Shown one piece after another: positions 42,986-52,509 of a stretch of 64,000 bases of DNA. The notes beneath the pieces are model-generated. The model was not told the DNA's origin and searched no databases. It saw nothing but the letters and a program-made list of their open reading frames with translations. Source of the DNA: an uncultured Megasphaera sp. (lineage in GTDB: Bacteria; Bacillota; Negativicutes; Veillonellales; Megasphaeraceae); the NCBI GenBank assembly GCA_934193515.1, contig CAKPVJ010000003.1, forward strand, positions 62,001 through 126,000. Reading direction: 5' to 3'. Position numbers and translations under genes: made by a program. Position 1 is the first letter of the stretch. Each line of letters opens with the position of its first letter.

Positions 42986-44209
42986 ATGAGACCGTATACG
43001 AAATTATATGTAACCCGCAAGGGGGAACTGGCTGCTAAAAGCGGCCATCCCTGGGTGTTTGGGGAAGAAGTAACCCGCGTCGAAGGAGAATACAAGACAG
43101 GCGATATTGTCGATGTCTACAGCGCCAAAGACCGGTACCTGGGTACAGGATTTGCCAATGATATTTCTAAAATCCGCGTGCGGATTTTGTCGGATAATGC
43201 TAATGACCGCTTTGATGACGCCTTTTGGCAGCGTCGTGTCAAATACGCTTTGGACTACCGCCGTACTGTCATGGGTCCCAAAGATTTTGCCTGCTGCCGT
43301 CTTATTTTTGGCGATGCGGACCAAATGCCGGGATTGACTGTAGACCGCTATAATGATGTCCTCGTGGCGCAGACGCTGTGCTACGGCATGGACCAGGTCA
43401 AACCAATTATTTTTAAGGCCTTGGTCGATGAGCTGGCTGCCATGGGAGTCACTGTCCGCGGTATTTATGAACGCAATGATGTCAAAGTCCGGGAACTGGA
43501 CGGCATGGAACAGTACAAAGGCTGGTATCAAGCCGATTTTCTGCCGACACCGGGAAGCGTCTTGACGACGATTGATGAAAACGGCATCTACTATGACGTC
43601 GATGTAGAAAACGGTCAAAAGACGGGATTCTTTTTGGATCAAAAATATAATCGCCGGGCTGTTGGCAAGATTGCAGCAGGCCGGCACGTACTGGACTGCT
43701 TCACGCATACCGGCGCGTTTGCTCTGAATGCGGCCAAAGGCGGGGCTGCTTCGGTAGTTGCCGTCGATATTTCGCAGGAAGCTGTCGATATGACCAACGA
43801 AAATATTCAGAGAAATGGCTTGAGCCATATTGTGACGGCCAAGCAGGCCAACGTATTTGATTTATTGACAGAGCTGGCAGAAACGAAGCGCCATGACTAC
43901 GATTTTATTATTTTGGACCCGCCGGCATTTACCAAATCAGGCCATACGGTACATAATGCGATGCGCGGCTACAAAGAAATCAATTTGAAAGCTATGAAGC
44001 TGCTGCCGCGCGGCGGTTATTTGGCAACGTGTTCGTGTTCGCATTTTATGCGCGACGACTTGTTCCGCCGCATGCTGCGGGAAGCGGCCAAAGATGCAGG
44101 CGTGCATTTGCGGCAGATTGAAGGACGCCAGCAGTCGCCGGACCATCCGATTTTATGGAATGTGCCGGAAACCGATTATTTGAAATTTTATCTGTTTCAA
44201 GTCGTTTAA
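42986..44209 (+). CDS. rlmI: Class I rRNA (cytosine-C5) methyltransferase, RlmI-like
   Basis: 407 residues. An N-terminal PUA-like RNA-binding domain (LAAKSGHPWVFGEEV) is followed by a central EEHEE domain and a Rossmann methyltransferase: VLDCFTHTGAFALNAA, the FIILDPPAFTKSG catalytic motif near residue 310 and ATCSCSHFM. RlmI methylates 23S rRNA at C1962 in E. coli; exact target here is inferred. It starts nine bases after hslU and is probably the last gene of the topA operon. Confidence 0.9.
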   Translation: MRPYTKLYVTRKGELAAKSGHPWVFGEEVTRVEGEYKTGDIVDVYSAKDRYLGTGFANDISKIRVRILSDNANDRFDDAFWQRRVKYALDYRRTVMGPKDFACCRLIFGDADQMPGLTVDRYNDVLVAQTLCYGMDQVKPIIFKALVDELAAMGVTVRGIYERNDVKVRELDGMEQYKGWYQADFLPTPGSVLTTIDENGIYYDVDVENGQKTGFFLDQKYNRRAVGKIAAGRHVLDCFTHTGAFALNAAKGGAASVVAVDISQEAVDMTNENIQRNGLSHIVTAKQANVFDLLTELAETKRHDYDFIILDPPAFTKSGHTVHNAMRGYKEINLKAMKLLPRGGYLATCSCSHFMRDDLFRRMLREAAKDAGVHLRQIEGRQQSPDHPILWNVPETDYLKFYLFQVV

Positions 44210-44233
44210 GCATAGGGATTGCAGAAAAAATAT

Positions 44234-44241
44234 GCTATAAT
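44234..44241 (+). promoter_or_regulatory. Candidate thrC promoter
   Basis: TGCTATAAT ending at 44241, an extended -10 in the 83-base gap before thrC. No clear -35. Confidence 0.55.
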
Positions 44242-44292
44242 AGCACTAATTAACAAGATGATTCTACAAGCCAAAAAGGGGGAGACGGTATC

Positions 44293-45792
44293 ATGAAGTT
44301 TAGAAGTACCCGTTCAAATGAATGTGTTTCACCATCCTATGCCCTGCTGCATGGGTTAGCCAAAGACGGCGGTTTATATGTGCCGGAAACATTTCCGGAA
44401 AACGTATTGCAGTATAAAGAGTTAGCCGGCAAGTCCTATCAGGAAATTGCAGCTGTCGTATTGTCATATTTCTTCACGAATTTTACAGATGAAGAACGAA
44501 AAAAAATGATTGCCGCAGCCTATAACAGCGAAACCTTTCGGGATGAACGAATTGTTCCCCTGCATTCCTTGGATGCCGACGTCAGCATTTCTGAATTATT
44601 TCACGGCCGCACCTTAGCGTTTAAAGACTTGGCGTTGTCGCTGTTTCCCTATCTGTTGACAGCTGCCAAAAAGCAGGAACAGGAAGACCGGGATATTCTC
44701 ATTCTGACAGCGACGAGCGGCGATACGGGGAAAGCTGCCCTGGAAGGCTTTAAGGATGTAGACGGCACCAACATCATGGTATTTTATCCCAGTGAAGGGG
44801 TCAGCCCGATGCAGAAACAGCAGATGCAGAAGCAGGAAGGCGACAATGTCAAGGTATCGGCCATTTACGGCAATTTTGATGATGCGCAGAGTTTCCTCAA
44901 ACGCGTATTTACCAATGAAGAAGTCAACGCCTATGCCAATGACAAGGGCGTACTGTTTTCTAGTGCCAACTCCATTAACATCGGCCGCCTTTTTCCGCAG
45001 ATTGCGTACTATGTATCGACGTATGTATCACTGGTCGATAACGGCGCGATTGCTGAAGACGAACCGTTTGACGTTGTCGTACCGACAGGCAATTTCGGCA
45101 ATATCCTGGCCGGCTATTTTGCTAAGAAAATGGGCGTACCGATTGGCAAGCTGATTTGTGCATCCAATAAAAACAACGTCCTGGCTGATTTCTTTGCGAC
45201 AGGCGTATATAATATGAACCGTGAATTTTATACGACAGACAGTCCGTCCATGGATATTCTGCTGTCCAGCAACTTTGAACGGTTCCTGTTCTATGCAGCC
45301 GGTGAAGATGCCGAAAAAGTAGCAACATGGGAAACGGATTTGCTGGAAACGGGCCGCATGTCCGTATCGCCGCAGGAATTGGCTGCGCTGACAGAAGAAT
45401 TTGAAGGCGGCTGGATTGACGATGATGAAACAGAAGCTGTCATTAATCATGTCTACAATGATTTCGGCTATTTGCTGGACCCGCATACGGCAGTTGCCTA
45501 CGGCGTGTTCATGAACCGGCATAAACAGGGACTGGATGCAGGCCGTCATACGGTCATTATGGCAACGGCGCATCCGTATAAATTCCCGCCGGTCATTTGC
45601 AAAGCCCTGGCGCTGCAGACGTACGAAGATCCCTTTGATATGCTCATGGAAATCGGCAGTGTTACCGGCATGGCGCTTCCCAAACCGCTGGCAGCATTGA
45701 AAAACAAACCGGTACGGTTTAGCGATACCATTGAAAAAGAACAGATGAAACAGGCCGTCTTATCGTTTGTAGATGCTATTAGTATGAAATAG
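44293..45792 (+). CDS. thrC: Threonine synthase
   Basis: 499 residues, the long threonine synthase class. The start KFRSTRSNECVSPSYALLHG and the block GLYVPETFP are family hallmarks. The PLP Lys is K111 in LAFKDLALSLFPYLL, followed by ATSGDTGKAALEGF and SANSINIGRLFPQI. It converts O-phosphohomoserine to threonine. AAAAAGGGGGAG precedes the ATG. No other threonine-pathway gene is adjacent. Confidence 0.96.
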   Translation: MKFRSTRSNECVSPSYALLHGLAKDGGLYVPETFPENVLQYKELAGKSYQEIAAVVLSYFFTNFTDEERKKMIAAAYNSETFRDERIVPLHSLDADVSISELFHGRTLAFKDLALSLFPYLLTAAKKQEQEDRDILILTATSGDTGKAALEGFKDVDGTNIMVFYPSEGVSPMQKQQMQKQEGDNVKVSAIYGNFDDAQSFLKRVFTNEEVNAYANDKGVLFSSANSINIGRLFPQIAYYVSTYVSLVDNGAIAEDEPFDVVVPTGNFGNILAGYFAKKMGVPIGKLICASNKNNVLADFFATGVYNMNREFYTTDSPSMDILLSSNFERFLFYAAGEDAEKVATWETDLLETGRMSVSPQELAALTEEFEGGWIDDDETEAVINHVYNDFGYLLDPHTAVAYGVFMNRHKQGLDAGRHTVIMATAHPYKFPPVICKALALQTYEDPFDMLMEIGSVTGMALPKPLAALKNKPVRFSDTIEKEQMKQAVLSFVDAISMK

Positions 45793-45825
45793 TATATAGT
45801 AGTATAATGAAAGCAGGCACATATC

Positions 45826-46722
45826 GTGAGTAAAGGTGTTATTTATATGATTTTTTCGGCATTGGCGTTCAGTATACAGAATGTCATTGTCAAAGAATTA
45901 TCGTATACGATGGGAACCGGAGAAATTGGATTTTTCCGTGGATTTCTCAGCGCGGTTTTGATATTGGGACTGATGAAGGCACAGCATATTCATTTTTCTC
46001 ATTGTGACAAAGGTGCGCTGTGGTTTCGGGGAATCGCCGGCGGTATTGGCATGATTTGTATTTTTTATGCCCTGCGGGGAATGCCTTTGGCTGATGTGTC
46101 TATTTTATCGCAGCTGTCTGCATTTTTTGTCATGCTGTTTGCAGCTGTATTTCTCAAAGAAGTCTTGCCGAAAGGGGCAGGGCTTCCTTTGCTTGTCATT
46201 GTGGCCGGCGCATGCTTGGTCGTACGGCCTTGGAACTTTGCGTCTTTTAACGTCTATTCCCTGTTTGTGCTGGCACAGGCTGTCTGCGCGGCCGCGGCGT
46301 ATACGACGATTAGCAAACTGACCGGCTCCGGCAAGCATCACCAGTATGAAATCGTGTTTTATTTCCTCTTTTGCGCAGCCGTTGCCAGTGCGGTGCTTAT
46401 GGGATTTGATTTTAAAATCCCCAATTTACGGGAATGGGGATTCTATGTTTTATTGGGAATCGTTACGGTCATCGCGCAGATTTGGATGACGGAAGCGTAT
46501 GCCAATGCCAATCCTGTCGTCGTCAGCTTTGTCGCGTATATCGGCGTATTTTTTAACGCCTTGTGGGGATTTGTCATTTTCAACGAATTCTTGACGCTCA
46601 TGACGATCGTCGGCGGGATTTGTATTGTCGGCGGCTCGATGTATTTGACGAAGCTGAAACATGATGCAGCGGCTGTCAAACCGTCTGTAACGGTTCGCAG
46701 CATTAAAGGAGATACGAAATAA
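45826..46722 (+). CDS. EamA/DMT-family transporter
   Basis: 298 residues with ten hydrophobic helices in two EamA repeats. The first repeat starts YMIFSALAFSIQNVIVKELS; RGIAGGIGMICIFYALRGMPLADVSIL is typical of the RhaT/DMT family. It probably exports or imports a small metabolite; the substrate is unknown. The start is GTG at 45826 with only a weak ribosome site (GCAGG). The stop overlaps the next ATG by one base, so the pair is coupled. Confidence 0.88.
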   Translation: MSKGVIYMIFSALAFSIQNVIVKELSYTMGTGEIGFFRGFLSAVLILGLMKAQHIHFSHCDKGALWFRGIAGGIGMICIFYALRGMPLADVSILSQLSAFFVMLFAAVFLKEVLPKGAGLPLLVIVAGACLVVRPWNFASFNVYSLFVLAQAVCAAAAYTTISKLTGSGKHHQYEIVFYFLFCAAVASAVLMGFDFKIPNLREWGFYVLLGIVTVIAQIWMTEAYANANPVVVSFVAYIGVFFNALWGFVIFNEFLTLMTIVGGICIVGGSMYLTKLKHDAAAVKPSVTVRSIKGDTK

Positions 46723-47459
46723 TGAATGGAAAGACAATTTCGGAAACACATATAAAGATACTCTTTTTCGTTCTCCTAGTGGCCTTGTTGGGCGGCATAC
46801 ATATAGTACTTCCTGATTTTTATCAAACAGTTTGGGATTTATCCATCAGCGGCAACATGGACGGCACGATTGACTATTTGCGCTCTTTTGGCGTATGGGC
46901 CATGGTCGTCAGCATGATTATTGACATCGTCATCAATATTGTCGGTTTTTTGCCGTCCATTTTTATTTCTACGGCCAATGGCGTCTTGTTTGGTATTGGC
47001 ACCGGGACGGTCGTATCCTGGCTGGCTGAAACGATTGGCGTTATTATTAGTTTCTTTTTTATGCGGACGCTGTTTCGCAGCAAAGCGAAACAGGTCATTG
47101 AAAAGAGCCGCATGCTCAGCAAGCTGGATGAATACAGTACGCTCAAGGCGATGATTATTGCGCGGGCCGTGCCGTATTCACCGAACGGGCTTGTGACGGC
47201 GTTGGGGGCACTAAGCCATATCAGCTATCGGGACTATGCGATTGGCTGTTTGATTGGCAAGCTGCCGTCGGTAGCTGTGGAGGTTATCGTCGGGCATGAT
47301 GTCGTCATGATGGAAGAACATTCACTGCGGCTGACTATTCTGGTTGTTTTGGTATCTGTTGTCTACGGCGGCTTGTGGTATTGGAACCGGCGCCACAACG
47401 CGAAAAAAGTGCTGATGCAAATGGAAAAAGACATGAAGGATGAAAAAGGACGGTCGTAA
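46722..47459 (+). CDS. TVP38/TMEM64 (DedA-like) membrane protein
   Basis: 245 residues with about six membrane segments. The conserved SNARE-associated domain spans GTGTVVSWLAETIGVIISFFF to ARAVPYSPNGLVTALGALSHISYRDYAIG; the R in IIARAVPYSP is the family's key basic residue. Relatives act as lipid scramblases or in membrane homeostasis; substrate here is unassigned. It starts at the overlap with the DMT gene and ends before a terminator. Confidence 0.88.
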   Translation: MNGKTISETHIKILFFVLLVALLGGIHIVLPDFYQTVWDLSISGNMDGTIDYLRSFGVWAMVVSMIIDIVINIVGFLPSIFISTANGVLFGIGTGTVVSWLAETIGVIISFFFMRTLFRSKAKQVIEKSRMLSKLDEYSTLKAMIIARAVPYSPNGLVTALGALSHISYRDYAIGCLIGKLPSVAVEVIVGHDVVMMEEHSLRLTILVVLVSVVYGGLWYWNRRHNAKKVLMQMEKDMKDEKGRS

Positions 47460-47471
47460 TTAGGCATAGAT

Positions 47472-47515
47472 ACCTCTGAATATGGGACAGCTTCCCATGT
47501 TTGGAGGTGTTTTTT
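47472..47515 (+). terminator. Terminator before the second MATE gene
   Basis: Outer ACCTC/GAGGT (47472-47476/47504-47508) with an inner ATGGGA/TCCCAT stem, followed by six Ts. The MATE ATG is 29 bases downstream, so it may also attenuate that gene. Confidence 0.75.
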
Positions 47516-47543
47516 GGGGCTTTTTATACAAAAAGGAGAAGAT

Positions 47544-48881
47544 ATGGTACGAAGCATGACTTCCGGCAGTCCGATTCGATTGATTTTATCGTTTACGGTG
47601 CCGCTCTTAATTGGCAATGTATTTCAACAATTTTATAATATTGCCGACATTATTATCGTTGGCCGCATTATCGGCGTGCATGCCCTGGCGGCTGTAGGGG
47701 CGGCCGGGCCGCTGTTTATGGCGTTGATTGGCCTGACGATTGGGCTGTCGTCCGGCTTTTCGGTCATTACGGGACAGCGGTTCGGCGCCGGTGATGAAGC
47801 AGGCGTGCGTCATTCTGTGGCGATGTCGGCCATGCTGGCTGTCGGGATTACGGCAATACTGACGGCTGCTGCCGTCATTCTCATGCCGCAAATCATGATT
47901 TTGATGAATATTTCTGATGAGCTGTACGATGACTCGTATCAGTATATTATCATCATTGCCTACGGTATCATTGCCATGATGATGTACAATCTGCTGTCTG
48001 CCATTTGCCGAGCCTTAGGCGACAGCCGGACGCCGTTGTACTTTTTGATGGTGTCTTCCGTGCTGAATGTCGGCTTGGCGCTGCTGTTTATTCAGCAGTT
48101 TGGCTGGGGCGTTCCCGGCTCGGCTATTGCGTTGGTCATTGCGCAGGGTATCTCTGCCGTATTGTGCTTTGGCTACATGCTCAAGCGGTTTCCCATGCTG
48201 CGCCTGACTCGCCGTGACTGGGTATGGGATCGTGCGTTTGCTTGGAAGCATTTGCGGTTGGGCCTGCCGATGGCAGCGCAGTTTACGATTATTTCACTGG
48301 GCATTTTGGCAATTCAGTCGATTTGCAATACCTTTGGACCGGAAACGATTGCCGGCTTTGTCTCTGCGACGCGTATTGAACAGCTGGCATTACAGCCCAT
48401 GGTTTCCTTTGGCATTGCAATGGCCGTATATTCTGCCCAAAATTTTGGCGCGCGCCACTATGAACGGATTCGGACTGGTGTGCGCCAATGCTCGCTCGTT
48501 TCCTTTGTTTTTTGTGTGGCGGCTATTTTTGCCATGCTGTTTTATGGCCGGGAATTGATTTCTATCTTTACGAGTGAGCCCGATGAGCTGCTCCTCGACC
48601 AAGCCTCGCTGTATTTGCGGACTTCTGTGCCGTTTTATCTCTTTTTGGGGCAGATTTTTGTATACCGCAACGCCTTGCAGGGCATGGGGATTTCCAGCGT
48701 GCCGCTGATCAGCAGTATTATTGAATTGGTGCTGCGCGGCGTGGCAGCCTTTGTGCTGGCAGGCATGTGGGGCTTTTTCGGTATCTGCTGTGCCAGCCCG
48801 ATTTGCTGGGTAGCAGCCTGCTTGTTTACGACGGGCAGTTATTTCTATGTACGCCGCACGATGAAACGGGCCGGTCAGTAA
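47544..48881 (+). CDS. MATE-family efflux transporter (second copy)
   Basis: 445 residues from the ATG at 47544 behind AAAAGGAGAA; an in-frame ATG ten codons upstream lies in the terminator tail and is not preferred. Twelve hydrophobic segments; SPIRLILSFTVPLLIGNVFQQFYNIAD and GAAGPLFMALIGLTIGLSSG are NorM/DinF-like blocks, and ICRALGDSRTPLYFL marks the first half. It exports cationic compounds with Na+ or H+. It is a distant paralogue of the 4765-6129 gene. Confidence 0.9.
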   Translation: MVRSMTSGSPIRLILSFTVPLLIGNVFQQFYNIADIIIVGRIIGVHALAAVGAAGPLFMALIGLTIGLSSGFSVITGQRFGAGDEAGVRHSVAMSAMLAVGITAILTAAAVILMPQIMILMNISDELYDDSYQYIIIIAYGIIAMMMYNLLSAICRALGDSRTPLYFLMVSSVLNVGLALLFIQQFGWGVPGSAIALVIAQGISAVLCFGYMLKRFPMLRLTRRDWVWDRAFAWKHLRLGLPMAAQFTIISLGILAIQSICNTFGPETIAGFVSATRIEQLALQPMVSFGIAMAVYSAQNFGARHYERIRTGVRQCSLVSFVFCVAAIFAMLFYGRELISIFTSEPDELLLDQASLYLRTSVPFYLFLGQIFVYRNALQGMGISSVPLISSIIELVLRGVAAFVLAGMWGFFGICCASPICWVAACLFTTGSYFYVRRTMKRAGQ

Positions 48882-48886
48882 AAAGA

Positions 48887-48915
48887 TTGTCAGGCACGGC
48901 AATGCATGGTACAAT
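48887..48915 (+). promoter_or_regulatory. Promoter of recQ-thyA-folA
   Basis: TTGTCA (48887-48892), a 17-base spacer and TACAAT (48910-48915), with TGG extending the -10. It gives a leader of about 40 bases before recQ. Confidence 0.8.
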
Positions 48916-48959
48916 AGCTGTGTTGTGATTGCGTTCGTTTGTTTGCATAGGGGGAAATA

Positions 48960-50780
48960 ATGGCACGGCCTATTGATATATTAAAACAATATTTTGGTTA
49001 TACTGCGTTTCGGCCTGGCCAGGAAGAAGTCATACAGACACTGCTGCAGGGACAGGATTGCCTGGCTGTCATGCCGACTGGCGCGGGAAAATCTATCTGT
49101 TTTCAGATTCCGGCCCTGCTGCTGCCGGGCATTACGATTATCATCTCACCGCTCATTTCACTGATGAAAGATCAGGTCGATGCCTTGATTACTCAGCAGA
49201 TTCCGGCGACATATATCAACAGCCAGTGTACCTTTGAAGAAGCGAAACAGCGGTTTGCCGCGATTCGCGCCGGCCGTGTCAAGTTGGTATATGTATCGCC
49301 GGAACGGCTGCAAAATGAGTTTTTTGCGTCCTTTATGCAGACCATGCCCATTGCCATGCTGATTATCGACGAAGCCCATTGTGTATCGCAGTGGGGCCAT
49401 GATTTCCGTCCCAGCTACTGTGCTGTCAAAGACTGGCTGCAGACCTTGCCGCGCCGTCCGATTGTCGGCGCATTTACGGCTACGGCGACGGAAAAAGTAA
49501 AGCAGGATATGCTGGCACTGCTGGGACTAGAAAACGAACGCATTTTTATTGGCGGCTTTGACCGGCCTAATTTATATTTTCGCGTCGTCGCCAATGCCGA
49601 TAAACTGCATTTTGTCTTGGCTTATATCCAAAAGCACCGCGGTGAAAGCGGCATTATCTATGCGGCAACGCGGAAGGAAGTAGACCGTGTATATACGGAA
49701 CTGCGCAGCCGGGGACTGCGTGTCGGACGCTATCATGCCGGCATGAGCGACAGCCAGCGGCAGAAAGCACAGGATGATTTTACCTATGACAATACGGATA
49801 TCATGGTAGCCACCAATGCCTTTGGCATGGGCATAGACAAAAGCAACGTCCGTTTTGTCATTCACTATCAGATGCCGAAAAATCTGGAAAGCTATTATCA
49901 AGAAGCCGGCCGTGCCGGACGAGACGGCGCACCGGGAGAATGTATTCTGCTGTTTAACCGGCAGGATATTATGATTCAAAAATATTTGATTGAAATATCC
50001 GTCCACAATCCGCAGCAGCAGGAAAAAGAACTGCAGATGTTAAACCGCATGGTGGGCTACTGCGAAAGCAGGCAGTGTCTGCGCCATTATATTTTGACTT
50101 ATTTTGGCGAGCAGCCTGCATGGCAGCGCTGTGAAAGCTGCGGCAACTGCGATCAGGAAGTAGTCGAAGAAGACCGCACGCCGGCAGTACGCAACATCTG
50201 CCAGTGTGTCGATGAGCTGAAAGGGCGGTTTGGCCTGACGATGATTTGCGATATTTTAAAAGGCAGCCAAAATGCAAAAGTCAAACGATACGGCTTTCAG
50301 CGCAATACGTCGTTTGGCCTGCTGGGAGATTTTTCAGGCAGTGAGATTCGGGATATGCTGCGCCAGGCGATTGACGACGGCTTTTTACAGCAGTCCGAAG
50401 GGCAGTATCCTGTGGTCAGTCTGACAGCGGCAGGCCGAGATGTACTGGCAGGCAACAGGCAGGTCGTACAGGAACGGGTGATTGCACCGGCTGAAGCGGA
50501 AGCCGTGCTTGCTAAGCCCAAACGCAGCGGTGTTGTCGATGAAGAAGCGCTGCGTCCTTTGTTTGACGCCTTGCGTGCCGCACGCTACGAATTGGCTAAA
50601 AAAGAACATATTCCGCCGTTTGTCATTTTCTCCGATGCGACGCTGTGGGAAATGGCTGCGCACCAGCCGCAGACGCTGGCAGATATGGCGGCCATCAAAG
50701 GTGTCGGCGAATTTAAGTTGAATAAATATGGAAAACGATTTATAGATGTCATTGCAAAAGCAGCAGAAACACAGAGGTGA
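48960..50780 (+). CDS. recQ: ATP-dependent DNA helicase RecQ
   Basis: 606 residues. Walker A is MPTGAGKS (38-45) and the DEAH box is at 137-140 (IIDEAHCVSQWGHDFRPSY). Motif VI is EAGRAGRDGAPGECIL. The RQC zinc site uses CESRQC and CESCGNC, and an HRDC domain closes the protein (ADMAAIKGVGEFKLNKYG). It unwinds recombination intermediates. GGGGG precedes the ATG. thyA follows after five bases. Confidence 0.96.
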   Translation: MARPIDILKQYFGYTAFRPGQEEVIQTLLQGQDCLAVMPTGAGKSICFQIPALLLPGITIIISPLISLMKDQVDALITQQIPATYINSQCTFEEAKQRFAAIRAGRVKLVYVSPERLQNEFFASFMQTMPIAMLIIDEAHCVSQWGHDFRPSYCAVKDWLQTLPRRPIVGAFTATATEKVKQDMLALLGLENERIFIGGFDRPNLYFRVVANADKLHFVLAYIQKHRGESGIIYAATRKEVDRVYTELRSRGLRVGRYHAGMSDSQRQKAQDDFTYDNTDIMVATNAFGMGIDKSNVRFVIHYQMPKNLESYYQEAGRAGRDGAPGECILLFNRQDIMIQKYLIEISVHNPQQQEKELQMLNRMVGYCESRQCLRHYILTYFGEQPAWQRCESCGNCDQEVVEEDRTPAVRNICQCVDELKGRFGLTMICDILKGSQNAKVKRYGFQRNTSFGLLGDFSGSEIRDMLRQAIDDGFLQQSEGQYPVVSLTAAGRDVLAGNRQVVQERVIAPAEAEAVLAKPKRSGVVDEEALRPLFDALRAARYELAKKEHIPPFVIFSDATLWEMAAHQPQTLADMAAIKGVGEFKLNKYGKRFIDVIAKAAETQR

Positions 50781-50785
50781 TTTTC

Positions 50786-51577
50786 ATGAGTAAAGCAGAT
50801 ACGCAGTATTTGGATATAGTAGAACATATTTTAAAAGACGGCTATTATGCCAACAACCGGACGGGAATTCCTACATATAAACTGCCCCATCAAACCATGC
50901 AGTTTGACTTGGAAGAAGAATTTCCGATTCTGACGACAAAATTTGTAGCCTTTAAAACGGCCGTTAAAGAAATTTTATGGATTTGGCAGCTGCAGAGCAA
51001 CGATGTGCGGGAACTGCAGAAGATGAACTGCCATGTCTGGGACGAATGGATGCGGGAAGACGGTACGATTGGCAAAGCCTATGGCTATCAAATCCGCAAA
51101 TACAAACAAGTAGATACGCTGCTGCGCACGCTCAAAGAAGACCCGCAAAGCCGCCGCATGATCGTTTCGCTGTGGAATATTGAAGATTTGCCGGATATGG
51201 CCCTGCAGCCGTGCGCCTATCAGACGCTGTGGGACGTAACGGACGGACGGCTGAACTGCATGCTCATTCAGCGGAGCGGCGATATGGGATTGGGCGTGCC
51301 CTTCAACATGACGCAGTATGCCGTTTTGATTCATTTGATTGCCCAAGCGGCAGGGCTGAAGCCCGGCTTGTTTACACATGTCATCAACAACGCCCATATC
51401 TATGCCAATCATGTGGAAACGCTGAAAACGCAGCTGGCACGCCGCAGTCAGGCACTGCCGGCACCTAAATTACTCCTCAATCCGGATATTACTAATTTCT
51501 ATGATTTTACGATTGATGATATCCAGTTGGACCATTACCAGCATTTAGGAAAATTAGCGATGGAGGTGGCCGTATAA
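50786..51577 (+). CDS. thyA: Thymidylate synthase
   Basis: 263 residues from the ATG at 50786, which follows GAGGTGAT; an in-frame ATG three codons earlier overlaps the recQ end. The family blocks are NNRTGIPTYKLPHQTMQFDL, SRRMIVSLWNIEDLPDMAL, the active-site Cys in QPCAYQTLWDV (PCH in E. coli), and QRSGDMGLGVPFN. The PCAYQT form is typical of the Bacillus/phage phi3T-like branch. It makes dTMP from dUMP with methylene-THF and supplies dihydrofolate to the next gene's product. Confidence 0.95.
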   Translation: MSKADTQYLDIVEHILKDGYYANNRTGIPTYKLPHQTMQFDLEEEFPILTTKFVAFKTAVKEILWIWQLQSNDVRELQKMNCHVWDEWMREDGTIGKAYGYQIRKYKQVDTLLRTLKEDPQSRRMIVSLWNIEDLPDMALQPCAYQTLWDVTDGRLNCMLIQRSGDMGLGVPFNMTQYAVLIHLIAQAAGLKPGLFTHVINNAHIYANHVETLKTQLARRSQALPAPKLLLNPDITNFYDFTIDDIQLDHYQHLGKLAMEVAV

Positions 51578-52074
51578 TGCTTCACATGATAGCGGCAGTC
51601 GCCAAAGACGGCGGCATAGGCAAAGACAATCAGCTGCTGTGCCATATTTCAGCGGACTTGAAACGGTTTAAAGCCCTCACGATGGGACATGCCATCATCA
51701 TGGGCCGCAAAACCTTTGAAAGCCTGCCGGGACTGCTGCCGGGTCGGCAGCATATCGTGTTGACGAGCCAGCCGGACTATGTGCAGCACCATCCGGGCAT
51801 CACAGTGTATCACAGCGTTAACGAACTGTGCGCACAGCTGAACGCCGGGCAAGATTATTTCATCATCGGCGGCGCGTCGTTATATGCGGCGTTTATGGAT
51901 AAAGCCGACAGCATGTATTTGACAGAAATCGATGCGTCTTTTCCGGCAGATACGTATTTCCCGTCTATCGCAGCTGAAGATTGGCACATAACGGAACGGG
52001 AACGGCATGACGTAGGTGAACATAATAAATATGCATACGAATTCGTTCGTTATGTAAAAAATGTAAGAAAGTAA
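51577..52074 (+). CDS. folA: Dihydrofolate reductase
   Basis: 165 residues. MIAAVAKDGGIGKDNQLLCHISADLKRFK and HAIIMGRKTFESLPG are the NADPH and folate site blocks, followed by YFIIGGASLYAAFM. It regenerates tetrahydrofolate used by ThyA. The ATG overlaps the thyA stop by one base (TAATG), the standard thyA-folA coupling. Confidence 0.96.
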   Translation: MLHMIAAVAKDGGIGKDNQLLCHISADLKRFKALTMGHAIIMGRKTFESLPGLLPGRQHIVLTSQPDYVQHHPGITVYHSVNELCAQLNAGQDYFIIGGASLYAAFMDKADSMYLTEIDASFPADTYFPSIAAEDWHITERERHDVGEHNKYAYEFVRYVKNVRK

Positions 52075-52104
52075 GGCGGTTTCAGCATGTCTGCCTTATA
52101 TAAA
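52072..52104 (+). terminator. Weak hairpin at the folA stop
   Basis: TAAGGCGG (52072-52079, which includes the folA stop) pairs with CTGCCTTA (52091-52098). The T-run is poor. Confidence 0.4.
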
Positions 52105-52109
52105 TTCGG

Positions 52110-52138
52110 TTGACATTGCTTATCGATTATGGTACACT
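52110..52138 (+). promoter_or_regulatory. Promoter of the cold-shock gene
   Basis: TTGACA (52110-52115), a 17-base spacer and TACACT (52133-52138), with TGG extending the -10. The leader of about 45 bases carries a small AGCTA/TAGCT hairpin before TTTTTTTAGGAGG. Confidence 0.85.
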
Positions 52139-52189
52139 AACACAAGAGCTAGAAGATAGCTGGAATTGTTTTTTTAGGAGGATTTTGTT

Positions 52190-52387
52190 ATGCACGGTAA
52201 AGTAAAATGGTTTAGCGCAGAAAAAGGTTATGGCTTTATTGAAAGAGAAGATGGCGGCGATGTATTTGTACATTTTTCAGCTATCCAGGAAGATGGTTTC
52301 AAATCCTTGACTGAAGGTCAGGAAGTTGAATTCGACATCGTTGATGGTGCTCGTGGACCGCAGGCTGCTAACGTAGTCAAAGCGTAA
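52190..52387 (+). CDS. cspA: Cold-shock protein (CspA family)
   Basis: 65 residues, a single cold-shock OB-fold. RNP1 is KGYGFIERED and RNP2 is VFVHFSAI. MHGKVKWFSAEKGYGF is the standard start. It binds single-stranded RNA and melts structure. AGGAGG lies before the ATG. It is monocistronic with its own strong promoter and terminator. Which Csp paralogue it is cannot be said. Confidence 0.95.
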   Translation: MHGKVKWFSAEKGYGFIEREDGGDVFVHFSAIQEDGFKSLTEGQEVEFDIVDGARGPQAANVVKA

Positions 52388-52408
52388 GCAATATAGATCG
52401 ACCTTTTA

Positions 52409-52437
52409 AACCGGTAACAGTTGTTACCGGTTTTTTT
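52409..52437 (+). terminator. Terminator of the cold-shock gene
   Basis: Perfect 10-bp arms AACCGGTAAC (52409-52418) and GTTACCGGTT (52423-52432) followed by Ts. Confidence 0.92.
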
Positions 52438-52458
52438 ATACGCATAAAATTAAAATAT

Positions 52459-52466
52459 GATACAAT
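52459..52466 (+). promoter_or_regulatory. Candidate promoter of ade-pucR
   Basis: TGATACAAT ending at 52466 gives an extended -10 (TACAAT at 52461-52466), 44 bases before the adenine deaminase ATG. Confidence 0.6.
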
Positions 52467-52509
52467 ATACCTGTACGATTACTAGCTGAAGCTCATAAAG
52501 GAGAAGGTC

